Assembly (NCBI RefSeq): GCF_000379605.1
Contig: NZ_KB902613.1
Location: forward strand, 62,001 to 126,000
From: Rhizobium giardinii bv. giardinii H152
GTDB taxonomy: Bacteria > Pseudomonadota > Alphaproteobacteria > Rhizobiales > Rhizobiaceae
DNA: 64,000 nucleotides
Reading direction: 5' to 3'
Below are positions 17,952 to 26,487 of this stretch, piece after piece. The translations under genes and the position numbers were made by a program. The stretch's first letter is position 1. Every line of letters begins with the position of its first letter. A model generated the notes under the pieces. That model worked only from the letters and a program-made list of their open reading frames with translations, was not told the origin of the DNA and searched no databases.

Positions 17952-19214
17952 ATGAATAGAATCTCGCTTTTTCTCGCCGGCGCGTTTGCTACCGGCGTCT
18001 CTACCGCCGCTTGCGCCGATCCGATCATCATCAATGTCGCGTATTCGTCAGGCGCCTACACGGATGTCATGACGGAAAGCGCGCGCCAGTTCGAGGCGGC
18101 GCATCCCGACATCAAAATCAAATATGTCGCGCCCGTCGCGAACACCTACGATGAATTGCTTCAATCCACCTTGCGGTCATCGATGGTCGGCACACTTCCG
18201 GACGTTTCGCTCGAAGGCAGCCAGAACGTCGGCACTGTGGTGCAGGCCGGGATCGCCATGGCACTCGACGACCTGATCGCGTCGGACAAGAACTGGAGCG
18301 ATCTCGGCTACTCCCCTTCGGTCGGTGAAGTGGGCGCCATCGGCGGCAAGACCTATGCGCTTGCTTATGCAACCTCGGTGCCGACCATCTATTTCAATCT
18401 GGACCTTCTGAAGAAGGCTGGCATCGACATCAACAAGCCGCCCTCGGACTGGCAGGGATTGACCGAGGCTGCGGCCAAGGTCAACAAACTTGGCGGCAAC
18501 ACAGTGGGGGGCCTGTTCGACTACAATTCGACCGGCAACTGGACCTTCCAGGCGATCATTACCAGCCTCGGCGGCAAGATACTGACGGACGACAGGTCCG
18601 ACGTCGCTTTCAACAGCCCCGAAGGACTGAAGGCGCTGCAGATCCTGCATGACTTCGGCACGGCAGGTACCGTCGACATGTCCCAGGCACAGATGCTGCA
18701 GGCCTTCGCTTCGGGAACTGTCGGCGTTTTTGCATCCTACAGCGCCGCGCTCGGCCAGATTGAGAAGCAGGTCGCCGGAAAGTTCGCGGTAAAGGCAGCG
18801 CCATGGCCGATCCCGACCAAGGACGGTCGAGTTCCCGCCGGAGGTCGTGTGCTGATGATCTACGCAAAGGACGCTGAAAAGCAGAAGGCAGCCTGGGAAT
18901 ATGCAAAGTTCCTGACCGGGCCGGTCGGCCAGACAATCCTGGTGAAGAGCGTCGGTGCAGTACCGGTCAACAGCAAGGCCATCAGCGATCCGGCCCTGCT
19001 CGGCCAATTCTATCAGGACAATCCCAATCAGAAGCCGGCTCTCGAGGCAACTGCGCGCCTGACGAATTGGCTCTCCTATCCAGGCAAGAACTCCATCAAG
19101 ATCAGCGAGGCGATCCGCGATCATCTGCGCCGGGTTCTCATCGCGCATGAAAAGCCCAAGGTCGTCATGGCTGACATGATGGCTGCGATCAAGCCGCTGT
19201 TACAGGCGAAATAA
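17952..19214 (+). CDS. ABC importer substrate-binding protein 2 (family 1)
   Basis: A 420-residue family 1 binding protein with a Sec-type signal peptide (hydrophobic residues 4-20, cleavage after a CA-x motif near residue 22). Its mature sequence parallels binding protein 1 in order and landmarks (SPEGLKALQILHDFG, AWEYAKFLTGPVGQTIL, SYPGKNS), so the two probably derive from one ancestor. Having two binding proteins for one permease set suggests two related ligands. It is 50 bases after the aminotransferase and about 60 bases before hyuB, in one apparent operon. Confidence 0.9.
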   Translation: MNRISLFLAGAFATGVSTAACADPIIINVAYSSGAYTDVMTESARQFEAAHPDIKIKYVAPVANTYDELLQSTLRSSMVGTLPDVSLEGSQNVGTVVQAGIAMALDDLIASDKNWSDLGYSPSVGEVGAIGGKTYALAYATSVPTIYFNLDLLKKAGIDINKPPSDWQGLTEAAAKVNKLGGNTVGGLFDYNSTGNWTFQAIITSLGGKILTDDRSDVAFNSPEGLKALQILHDFGTAGTVDMSQAQMLQAFASGTVGVFASYSAALGQIEKQVAGKFAVKAAPWPIPTKDGRVPAGGRVLMIYAKDAEKQKAAWEYAKFLTGPVGQTILVKSVGAVPVNSKAISDPALLGQFYQDNPNQKPALEATARLTNWLSYPGKNSIKISEAIRDHLRRVLIAHEKPKVVMADMMAAIKPLLQAK

Positions 19215-19274
19215 CCTCCACCTTCAGCCGCAACCGCAGCGCCGTGAACGGTGCTGCGGAGACAGGAGTATGCA

Positions 19275-20939
19275 ATGTCGCTGACATCCAACAGCGCGAT
19301 CAACGGCGTCAATCTCGAAATTCTGTGGTCACGGCTAATCTCGATTGCCGACGAAGCCGCGACGGCGCTCCGTCGCACGGCATTCTCGACCATCGTCCGG
19401 GAGTCCAACGATTTTGGTGTGACGATCCTTGATGAGAATGCCGCCGCCGTTGCTGAGAACACGATTGGCGTGCCGGCCTTCCTTGGCGTCCTGCCGCGTG
19501 CCGTAAAAAGCTTGCTGCAGGAGATCCCAATCGACGAGTGGGAAGAGGGCGACTGCATCGTCACCAACGACCCGTGGATGGGCGCCGGCCACTTGCCGGA
19601 TCTCGTCATGGCATCCCCGATATTCCTGCAGGGCCAGCTTGTCGGGTTTTCCGCCACGGTCGCGCATCTCCCCGATATCGGTGGGGTAATCTTCTCCGCC
19701 GACTGCAGGGATTTCTTCGAGGAGGGAACGCGCATCCTTCCGACCAAGTTCATGGCCGCCGGCAACGAGAATCCCGAGGTGGCGCGTTTCATCCGCGGAA
19801 ACGTCCGCCTGCCGGACATGGTCTTAAGGGACATTTACGCCCAGGTGACCGCGCACCGGGTCGTTGCACAGGGCGTCCAGAAGTTTCTCGGCAAATCAGG
19901 CTTTTCGAAGCTCAGCAGCATTTCGCAGGCTCTCCACCAGCGCGCCGAGATGGCAATGCGGGCCGCCATTGCCAAGATGCCGGATGGTGAATATCGGTCG
20001 GTCGTCACCGCGGACGGATATGACGACAAGCAGACCGAAATTCATTGCTGCGTCCGCATCGAGGGGTCGAACCTCACGGTTGACTATACCGGTACGTCCC
20101 CGCAGATCGATCGTGGCCTGAACTCGGTCTTCAATTACACCTACGCGTATACGGTCTATCCGTTGAAATGTGTGCTCGATCCGGTGACCCCGCACAATGA
20201 CGGATCGTATCGATCGGTCACGGTCAATGCGCCGTTGGGTTCAATCCTTAACCCCCATTTCCCGGCGCCTTGCAACGCACGACAGCTTACGGGCCAATTG
20301 CTGGCAGGAGCGATCTACAAATGCCTGGCGCAGATTGTACCGGATCGCATCGTCGCGGAATCGGGGACTGCGCCAACCTTGCGGGCTGTCTTCAATGGTG
20401 CCGACGATAGCGGCAAACGGTTTTCCCAGATGTTGATGTGTAGCGGTGGCATGGGCGCGAGCGCCCATCGCGACGGGCATGCCTGCACGCCCTTTCCGAC
20501 CAATACGGGCTCTGGAAGCATCGAGGCATTCGAAGGGCTTGCACCGCTGCTCGTTCGTCGAAAGGAGCTTGTGTGCGGTTCCGGCGGAGAGGGAAAACAT
20601 AGAGGCGGCCTGGGGCAGGAAGTCGAGATCGAGGTGATCGGCTCGGCGCCCGTCAACATGTCGCTGATGGCCGACCGGATCGTCAATCCGGCGGAGGGAC
20701 TGCAAGGCGGAGGAACGGGGCAACCCGTGCGTGTCTCTCTCGCCAGCGGCAGAACCCTGCATCCAAAGGCGCGGACGACGCTTTTGCCGGGCGATCGCCT
20801 GACGCTTCGCTACGGTGACGGCGGTGGCTTCGGAAATCCGGCGGAACGAAGTGAGGGGAACATCCGCAGCGACATCAAAAATGGCTACGCAACGACGAAC
20901 CGCATGCAGCCCCGCGACAGATCGGACGAAAAGCGATGA
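19275..20939 (+). CDS. hyuB: Hydantoinase B/oxoprolinase-type subunit
   Basis: The 554-residue protein fits the HyuB family: the N-terminus (LEILWSRLISIADEAATALR, TAFSTIVRESNDFGVTIL) and the ITNDPW-like segment CIVTNDPWMGAGHLPD are characteristic. With HyuA it forms ATP-dependent hydrolases of cyclic amides such as N-methylhydantoin or 5-oxoproline, or acts in related carboxylases. The ATG at 19275 has GGAG upstream. The stop overlaps the hyuA start (ATGA), typical of this pair. The true substrate cannot be read from the sequence. Confidence 0.92.
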   Translation: MSLTSNSAINGVNLEILWSRLISIADEAATALRRTAFSTIVRESNDFGVTILDENAAAVAENTIGVPAFLGVLPRAVKSLLQEIPIDEWEEGDCIVTNDPWMGAGHLPDLVMASPIFLQGQLVGFSATVAHLPDIGGVIFSADCRDFFEEGTRILPTKFMAAGNENPEVARFIRGNVRLPDMVLRDIYAQVTAHRVVAQGVQKFLGKSGFSKLSSISQALHQRAEMAMRAAIAKMPDGEYRSVVTADGYDDKQTEIHCCVRIEGSNLTVDYTGTSPQIDRGLNSVFNYTYAYTVYPLKCVLDPVTPHNDGSYRSVTVNAPLGSILNPHFPAPCNARQLTGQLLAGAIYKCLAQIVPDRIVAESGTAPTLRAVFNGADDSGKRFSQMLMCSGGMGASAHRDGHACTPFPTNTGSGSIEAFEGLAPLLVRRKELVCGSGGEGKHRGGLGQEVEIEVIGSAPVNMSLMADRIVNPAEGLQGGGTGQPVRVSLASGRTLHPKARTTLLPGDRLTLRYGDGGGFGNPAERSEGNIRSDIKNGYATTNRMQPRDRSDEKR

Positions 20940-23026
20940 AAAACAATGACTTTCGTATTGGCATTGACGTGGGCGGAACATTTACCGACCTGGTTCTTGT
21001 CGATGGCCGCACCAATAGGGCAAGTTTCGGCAAGGAGCTGACATCACACGATGATCCCAGCCGCAGCATGCTGCAGGGTCTCCAGAGGCTGCTCGATGCC
21101 AACGGAATTGCCTGGACTGACGTCGGGAATATCGTGCACGCCACGACACTGGTGACCAACGCAATCATTGAGCGAAAGGGCGCGAAGGTCGGGCTGATCA
21201 CCACTCGCGGCTTCCGGGACGTTCTCGAGATCGGAAACGAAACCCGTTACGAACTTTACGATCTCTTCTTCGAGAAACCCGCCCCTCTGGTCTCGCGGCA
21301 ACTGCGCCAGGAAGTAAGCGAACGGATCGGCGTCAACGGCGACGTCATTACGCCTCTCGACGAAGACGACGTAGCGGCTGCCACAGAAGTGCTTCGAGAA
21401 TACGGCGTCGAAGCCGTTGCGGTGTGCTTGATGCACGGATACCGCAACCCGTCCCACGAAAAGCGGATCGCCGCGCAACTGCGGGATCTGCTTCCTGGCG
21501 TTCCGGTCACCTTGTCGAGCGATATCGCGCCGGTCATCAGGGAATATGAGCGGGCGAATACCGCAAGCGGCAATGCTTATGTGCAGCCCGTCGTTGAGCA
21601 ATATCTGACGGAACTTGAGACCGGGCTTTCCCACCGCGGCTTCGATGGCGCGGTTCATCTCATGCTATCCGCCGGGGGATTGACGACTCTTGGCACGGCG
21701 AAGAAGCAGCCGATCCATCTGATCGAATCCGGACCGGCAGCGGGAGCGATCGCTGCCGGATATTTTAGCCGATTGACCGACACGCCTAATCTCATCTCGT
21801 TTGACATGGGCGGTACGACCGCGAAGATGTGCCTGCTCCGCGACGGTGAACCGGAGCGCTCGAGCGAGTTCGAAGCCGCGCGCGTCCAACGTTTCAAGAA
21901 GGGCTCCGGCCTGCCGCTCAAGGTGCCGGTCATCGATCTCATCGAGATCGGCGCGGGTGGCGGTTCGATAGCCAGGGTCGACGGGATGGGCCTGTTGAAG
22001 GTCGGGCCCGAAAGCGCCAGTTCCACGCCCGGCCCCGTTTGCTACAACAGGGGCGGCACCGAACCGACCGTGACCGACTCCGATCTCGTCCTCGGCTATC
22101 TGTCTCCCGATTACTTTCTTGGCGGTGAACTCAAGCTCGATCTGGCTGCCGTGCATCAGGCGATCGGCGACAGGCTCGCCGCGCCCTTGGGAATGGATGT
22201 CAGCAGTGCGGCGGCCGGCGTGCACCGGATCGTCAACGAGACGATGGCTTCGGCCACTAGAATGTACCTGACGGAAAGGGGTGAGGATCCGAGCCGCTAC
22301 ACGCTGCTCGCCTTCGGCGGAGCCGGTCCCGTCCATGCTTACGGCCTCGCCAAGAGCCTTGGCATAGCGAAAATCGTCGTGCCTCCGGGTGCTGGAGTCA
22401 TGTCAGCCCTCGGTCTTTTGACCGCGGCACCGGCCTGCGACGTCGCCCGCAGCTATATCTCAGATCTGTCGGCTGTCGACTGGAACATCGTGAACCGGCT
22501 CTTTGCGGACATGGAGGGCGAGGCAAGTGCATTGCTGGTTGCCGCCGGTGTCTCGAAGGAGGAGATCGTCCTTACCCGTTCGGCCGACATGCGGTTTATC
22601 GGACAAGGATTTGAAATTCCGACCGTCCTTCCTGAAGGGAAACTTGGCCCCGATCTGTTGGCGGACATCGAGGCCAGGTTCATCCACGATTACGCCGTCC
22701 GGTTCGGCCGTCGCGTCGACGGTGTCGGTGTCGAGGCCCTGACCTGGCGCCTAACCGCCTCCATCCCGAGAAGAGAGGCCCAGTTGGCATTCGCCACATC
22801 CGGTCAGGGTGGCGATGCCCGCAAAGGACAGCGCAGAGCGTACTTCGAAGGCAAGGGCTTTATCGACTGCGCCGTATTCGAGCGTTCGAAACTGGCTGCC
22901 GGAGCGACAATTGCCGGTCCGGCCATCATTGAGGAACGTGAATCCACGATCGTCGCAGGACCGAACACATTCATCAGCGTCGATGGCCACTTCAATGTCG
23001 TCATCGAGATCAGAGAGACGGAATGA
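20936..23026 (+). CDS. hyuA: Hydantoinase A/oxoprolinase-type ATPase subunit
   Basis: The 696-residue protein begins with the family's phosphate-binding motif GIDVGGTFTDLVLVD and has the second and third HyuA landmarks (LMLSAGGLTTLGTAKKQPIH, FDMGGTTAKMCL, LLAFGGAGPVHAYGLA) of the actin/Hsp70-like ATPase fold. The length is normal for single-subunit HyuA. With HyuB it would open a lactam or hydantoin ring using ATP. The next gene, a sarcosine oxidase-type enzyme, lies 6 bases downstream. This suggests successive steps on an N-methylated or cyclic amino acid. Confidence 0.93.
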   Translation: MKNNDFRIGIDVGGTFTDLVLVDGRTNRASFGKELTSHDDPSRSMLQGLQRLLDANGIAWTDVGNIVHATTLVTNAIIERKGAKVGLITTRGFRDVLEIGNETRYELYDLFFEKPAPLVSRQLRQEVSERIGVNGDVITPLDEDDVAAATEVLREYGVEAVAVCLMHGYRNPSHEKRIAAQLRDLLPGVPVTLSSDIAPVIREYERANTASGNAYVQPVVEQYLTELETGLSHRGFDGAVHLMLSAGGLTTLGTAKKQPIHLIESGPAAGAIAAGYFSRLTDTPNLISFDMGGTTAKMCLLRDGEPERSSEFEAARVQRFKKGSGLPLKVPVIDLIEIGAGGGSIARVDGMGLLKVGPESASSTPGPVCYNRGGTEPTVTDSDLVLGYLSPDYFLGGELKLDLAAVHQAIGDRLAAPLGMDVSSAAAGVHRIVNETMASATRMYLTERGEDPSRYTLLAFGGAGPVHAYGLAKSLGIAKIVVPPGAGVMSALGLLTAAPACDVARSYISDLSAVDWNIVNRLFADMEGEASALLVAAGVSKEEIVLTRSADMRFIGQGFEIPTVLPEGKLGPDLLADIEARFIHDYAVRFGRRVDGVGVEALTWRLTASIPRREAQLAFATSGQGGDARKGQRRAYFEGKGFIDCAVFERSKLAAGATIAGPAIIEERESTIVAGPNTFISVDGHFNVVIEIRETE

Positions 23027-23032
23027 TCCAAA

Positions 23033-24178
23033 ATGACAGCGAAACAGATGACGGTAGCGGTGCTCGGCCTGGGCGCTATGGGAAGTGCTGCCGCCGCCAC
23101 GCTGGCGCGACGCGGCTGCAAGGTGATCGGCTTCGAACAGTTTTGGCGAGCCCACAATCAGGGCTCTAGTCACGGTGACACGCGCGCTATCCGTAAAGCC
23201 TACGTTCGTGAGGAGCAGTATGCACCGCTCGTGTTGGAGGCCTATGATCTATGGATGCGGCTGGAGCGAGACACCGGAGCCGACCTGCTGCGTGAAATCG
23301 GCGGTCTGGTGGTCGCCCCTGCGAACGGGCAAACATTGGACCGCTCCGTTGCAACGGCGACGAAGTACGGGATTCCCTACGAAGTACTGGGACCATCCGA
23401 GGTCACCAAGCGCTGGCCCACGATGCATCCTCCTGCGGGCACGTCCACCTTCTATGAACGTAGCCAATCAATCATGCCGCCAGAAAAGACAGTCGCTACG
23501 CACATCGAACTTGCAGTTCGTCATGGAGCCGATCTTCATTTCAACACTCCCGTCAGTTCCTGGACGCACACCCAACAGGGCGTCGAACTAAAGGTGGGCG
23601 ATCAGATCATCGCAGCTGATAAGCTTATCATCGCCGGCGGCGCATGGTCGGAAGGTCTTTTCGCGGATTTGTTCCCGGTCAAGTGCGAGCGGTTGTTCCA
23701 GGTCTGGGTCAAGCCGGACACCGACACTGCAGCATTTTCGGTCACGCATCACCCTCGTTGGGTGCTCGAAAATAGCGACGGAAGGACTGCATACGCATTT
23801 CCGATCCTCGAGGGTCAGGATTCAATAAAAATGGCTTTCACTGCCGGAGCAGCGTCGGACACCGAAAACCTTGAGAGGGCGGCACTGCCTGGTGAAGTTG
23901 AGACCCTGGTCAGTTTCATGTCTGAACTTGTGCCTTCCATCCGAGGCAAGGGGGCGTCTCAGGTCGCAGCGTGCTTCTCAGGAAAAGCCGCGGACGACAA
24001 CTTCATCATAGGTCCTCATCCAATGTGCAGCAACGTTATCGTCGCCAGCGGCTTCGGGAGTCATGGCTTCAAATTCGTACCGGTGATCGGTGAAATTCTG
24101 GCTGATCTGGCACTCGACGGAACAACGAACAGAGACATCAGCCTGTTCGATCCGTCTCGTTTCGCGCGACAGCCTTAA
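23033..24178 (+). CDS. solA: FAD-dependent amine oxidase, monomeric sarcosine oxidase/N-methyltryptophan oxidase type
   Basis: The 381-residue flavoprotein has the N-terminal dinucleotide motif VLGLGAMGSAAA (residues 10-21) followed by GFEQ, and a C-terminal flavin-binding region VAACFSG with Cys314, the position that carries covalent FAD in monomeric sarcosine oxidase (Cys315). The end segment GFGSHGFKF also matches that family. These enzymes demethylate or oxidise N-methyl or secondary amino acids, giving hydrogen peroxide. It sits directly after hyuA, consistent with processing the ring-opened product. The gene symbol is by family only; the substrate could be sarcosine, an N-methyl amino acid or an N-substituted phosphonate. 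Confidence 0.87.
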   Translation: MTAKQMTVAVLGLGAMGSAAAATLARRGCKVIGFEQFWRAHNQGSSHGDTRAIRKAYVREEQYAPLVLEAYDLWMRLERDTGADLLREIGGLVVAPANGQTLDRSVATATKYGIPYEVLGPSEVTKRWPTMHPPAGTSTFYERSQSIMPPEKTVATHIELAVRHGADLHFNTPVSSWTHTQQGVELKVGDQIIAADKLIIAGGAWSEGLFADLFPVKCERLFQVWVKPDTDTAAFSVTHHPRWVLENSDGRTAYAFPILEGQDSIKMAFTAGAASDTENLERAALPGEVETLVSFMSELVPSIRGKGASQVAACFSGKAADDNFIIGPHPMCSNVIVASGFGSHGFKFVPVIGEILADLALDGTTNRDISLFDPSRFARQP

Positions 24179-24200
24179 CTCAACTCGAGGGAAGTCATTG

Positions 24201-25688
24201 ATGAACACCACCATCCGCCGTTTCGTGTTGGTCAGCTTTGACGGCCTCCGTCCGGATCTTATATCTGCTGATCTAACGCCGAACCTATGCCGTTTGCAGG
24301 CACTTGGCGTGACTCTCGCCAACCATCGCACGGTCTATCCGAGCGAAACCCGTTCGGCTTTCCCTAGTCTCGTTACTGGTGCAACGACCAACCGGCATGG
24401 CATGGTCGGCAACAAATATGTCGACCGGTCCGTCGATCCGCAACGCTACATCGACACGGCCGATGCGGTACTCCTGCGCCGGCTTGACCTTGAGAGTGGT
24501 GGACGATTGATGTCCGCGCCGACGCTCGGAGAAATCCTTGCCGCCTCCGGGAAGACGCTTGCCGTTCTGGCGACCAACACGCCCGGCACGACCCGCTTCT
24601 TCCATCACAAGGCGGAAGACTTTGGGCACGTTCGTCTTTCGGGACATTTTCGCGAGGCTTGCACACCGGATGAGGTGCTGGCGGAAGCTGAGCTTCGCAT
24701 AGGTTCGCTGACACCCGAGCAACCCAAGATCGAGCCCGACAGAGCCGGCCAGGACTGGATCACCTCGGCTTTCCTCGATGTGGTGTGGCCGAAGTATCGT
24801 CCCGATGTGACGATCCTCTCCTACGGCGAGCCCGATGTCACCTCGCATTTCCATGGTACTGGAGCGGAGGCGACGCGGAGCATCATCGCCCATTGCGATC
24901 GCCAGTTTGGACACGTTCTCGACTGGTGGGAGGCTGAAGGTCGCGCCGAAGGCGTGCAGATCATCGCAATATCGGATCATGGCCACATCACCGGCCACAC
25001 TCGCGTCTCGGTAGCGGACCGTCTGCGCAACGCTGGATTTAGGCCAGGCACAGTCCCTGGGCCGGAAGTTGATGTGGTGGTTGTGCCTGGTCAGGTGGGC
25101 GCGCTCTATTTCACCAATCCAACTGACGAACAGGTTGCCCGTCTCGTGGGGGCGATTACCAGCGAACCCTGGTGCGGTCCGGTCTTCACCCGCGCAAAGA
25201 ACGCGACGGAGGGCATTGCGCCCGGCAGCCTTGGCAATCATCTGGTCTTCGCCGATCATGCCCGCGCTCCGGACGTCTCCTTTTGCTTCCGTGCGGACGA
25301 CCGCATCGATCCTTTCGGCCTGATCGGCGGCACGTTTTACGACAACGACCGCCGTACGGGCCTCGGCGTCCATGGTGGACTGCATCCCAAGGAGCTCGCC
25401 GCCGTCGGCATCGTTGCCGGCTCCGCCTTTCCGGCCGCGGGTGCGAGCTCATCCGTTCCGTCCGGCATCTGCGATTTCGCACCGACCATTCTGCGTCTTC
25501 TCGGGATCGAACAGCCGGAGAGCATGACCGGGCGCGTGCTTACGGAGGTTCTGGACTCCGCGCAACAGGCCGGGCCCGCAATTCGAAGCGAAGCCTTCGA
25601 AGCAGCGCTGGGCGGCTTCAGGCAGGTTCTGCGACGCGTCCAGGTTGGAACTACGACCTATCTCGAGAGTGGCCGCGCCGAGGGATAG
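24201..25688 (+). CDS. Alkaline phosphatase superfamily phosphodiesterase, NPP/phosphonoacetate-hydrolase-like
   Basis: The 495-residue protein has the superfamily core: FDGLRPD with metal ligand Asp14, then VYPSETRSAFPSLVTG with Thr50 at the nucleophile position, followed by GMVGNKY as in nucleotide pyrophosphatases/phosphodiesterases and phosphonoacetate hydrolase. Later ligands are visible in YGEPDVTSHFHG, ISDHGHITGH and GVHGGLHPKEL. There is no signal peptide, so it should work in the cytosol. It may split a phosphodiester or phosphonate monoester, or a C-P bond, of the imported compound. The ATG at 24201 is preceded by GAGGGAAG. It is the last gene of the island's rightward operon. The family is sure; the substrate is open. 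Confidence 0.85.
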   Translation: MNTTIRRFVLVSFDGLRPDLISADLTPNLCRLQALGVTLANHRTVYPSETRSAFPSLVTGATTNRHGMVGNKYVDRSVDPQRYIDTADAVLLRRLDLESGGRLMSAPTLGEILAASGKTLAVLATNTPGTTRFFHHKAEDFGHVRLSGHFREACTPDEVLAEAELRIGSLTPEQPKIEPDRAGQDWITSAFLDVVWPKYRPDVTILSYGEPDVTSHFHGTGAEATRSIIAHCDRQFGHVLDWWEAEGRAEGVQIIAISDHGHITGHTRVSVADRLRNAGFRPGTVPGPEVDVVVVPGQVGALYFTNPTDEQVARLVGAITSEPWCGPVFTRAKNATEGIAPGSLGNHLVFADHARAPDVSFCFRADDRIDPFGLIGGTFYDNDRRTGLGVHGGLHPKELAAVGIVAGSAFPAAGASSSVPSGICDFAPTILRLLGIEQPESMTGRVLTEVLDSAQQAGPAIRSEAFEAALGGFRQVLRRVQVGTTTYLESGRAEG

Positions 25689-26029
25689 CCTGCGTCTATC
25701 CCAATGCCCCTGCGGCGAGGCCTATGAAAGACCTCACGTCGAGCGTGGCTAAACCGCTGGATCAAGAAAGCCGGAACCGGGCTTCAAACCCGTTCCGACT
25801 TTTCTGGTGCCATACGGACCCTGAAATGTTTACTCAGATCCTTTCATTGTGCCGGGAGGAAATGCCGGCCTCAAGCACGAGCAGTACCCCCAATTTCGCG
25901 TCGGGCGCCCTGAAGGGCACCGGCACGAAATCGGCTCCCCCGCTCGCCGCCGCTGGCGGTCGCTTGCGCGATCCTTGACCCCGTCCTCTCCTCCCGCCTC
26001 GCGGCGTCGTCTTTCACGAACTCAAGGAG
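25689..26029 (+). other. Non-coding junction between catabolic island and plasmid backbone
   Basis: No credible gene is seen in these 341 bases. Composition changes near 25.87 kb from island-like to the G+C-rich leader type found elsewhere in the backbone, and the stretch ends with CAAGGAG before the next small gene. The right boundary of the island probably lies within it. No target duplication or att-like repeat with the left edge (7.4-7.56 kb) was noticed by eye. Confidence 0.45.
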
Positions 26030-26209
26030 ATGACGACGATGACGATGTCCCTCGAACTGCAAATCGAACAGCTTCGCGCCGAACTGAGAAATACTGTCGA
26101 TCCCGCCGAGCGCCGCCAGATCGACGCGGAACTCCAGCTTGCCCAGGCCGAGCTGATCATCGCGCTGGCCGAGCAGGACGGCGAAGTTGACACCGAGCCG
26201 CCTTTCTGA
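26030..26209 (+). CDS. Small helical protein, 59 aa
   Basis: A short frame begins with ATG at 26030 (AAGGAG is 1-6 bases upstream of it, so the real start may be the ATG at 26039 or 26045). The translation contains SLELQIEQLRAELRNTV and an acidic C-terminus ending DTEPPF. It looks like a short amphipathic coiled coil of plasmid hypothetical type. No family is recognised. Codon use and the ribosome binding site support it as real. Confidence 0.5.
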   Translation: MTTMTMSLELQIEQLRAELRNTVDPAERRQIDAELQLAQAELIIALAEQDGEVDTEPPF

Positions 26210-26487
26210 GGCGGCATCTGGCCAACTGGCGCCAACCCGGGCGGCAATGGAGCGACCCTTCCGCTCCTCTTCCTTCGACATTGTTGTCATCTGCATCGGG
26301 GATGTTGCAGTCCCTTCGTCGTGACGCAATCTGCCGGCGCCAGAATTTTCCCCGCCGCTTAAGCGGCTCCTCGCGGCTCAAAATTCAGGCTTGAGCAGAT
26401 CATCCACCTCCGTTCCGGCCCTGTCGGGTGCTCCCCTCCTTCCAGTCTGGTTGGTCATCCCGCGATGACCGCAATCGAAGGAGACAA

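Noticed and set aside
23033..24178. Idea that the island degrades glyphosate through the sarcosine oxidase-type enzyme and PalA
   Set aside because: Glyphosate breakdown by glycine/sarcosine oxidases gives aminomethylphosphonate, which PalA cannot use, and no C-P lyase (phn) genes are present.
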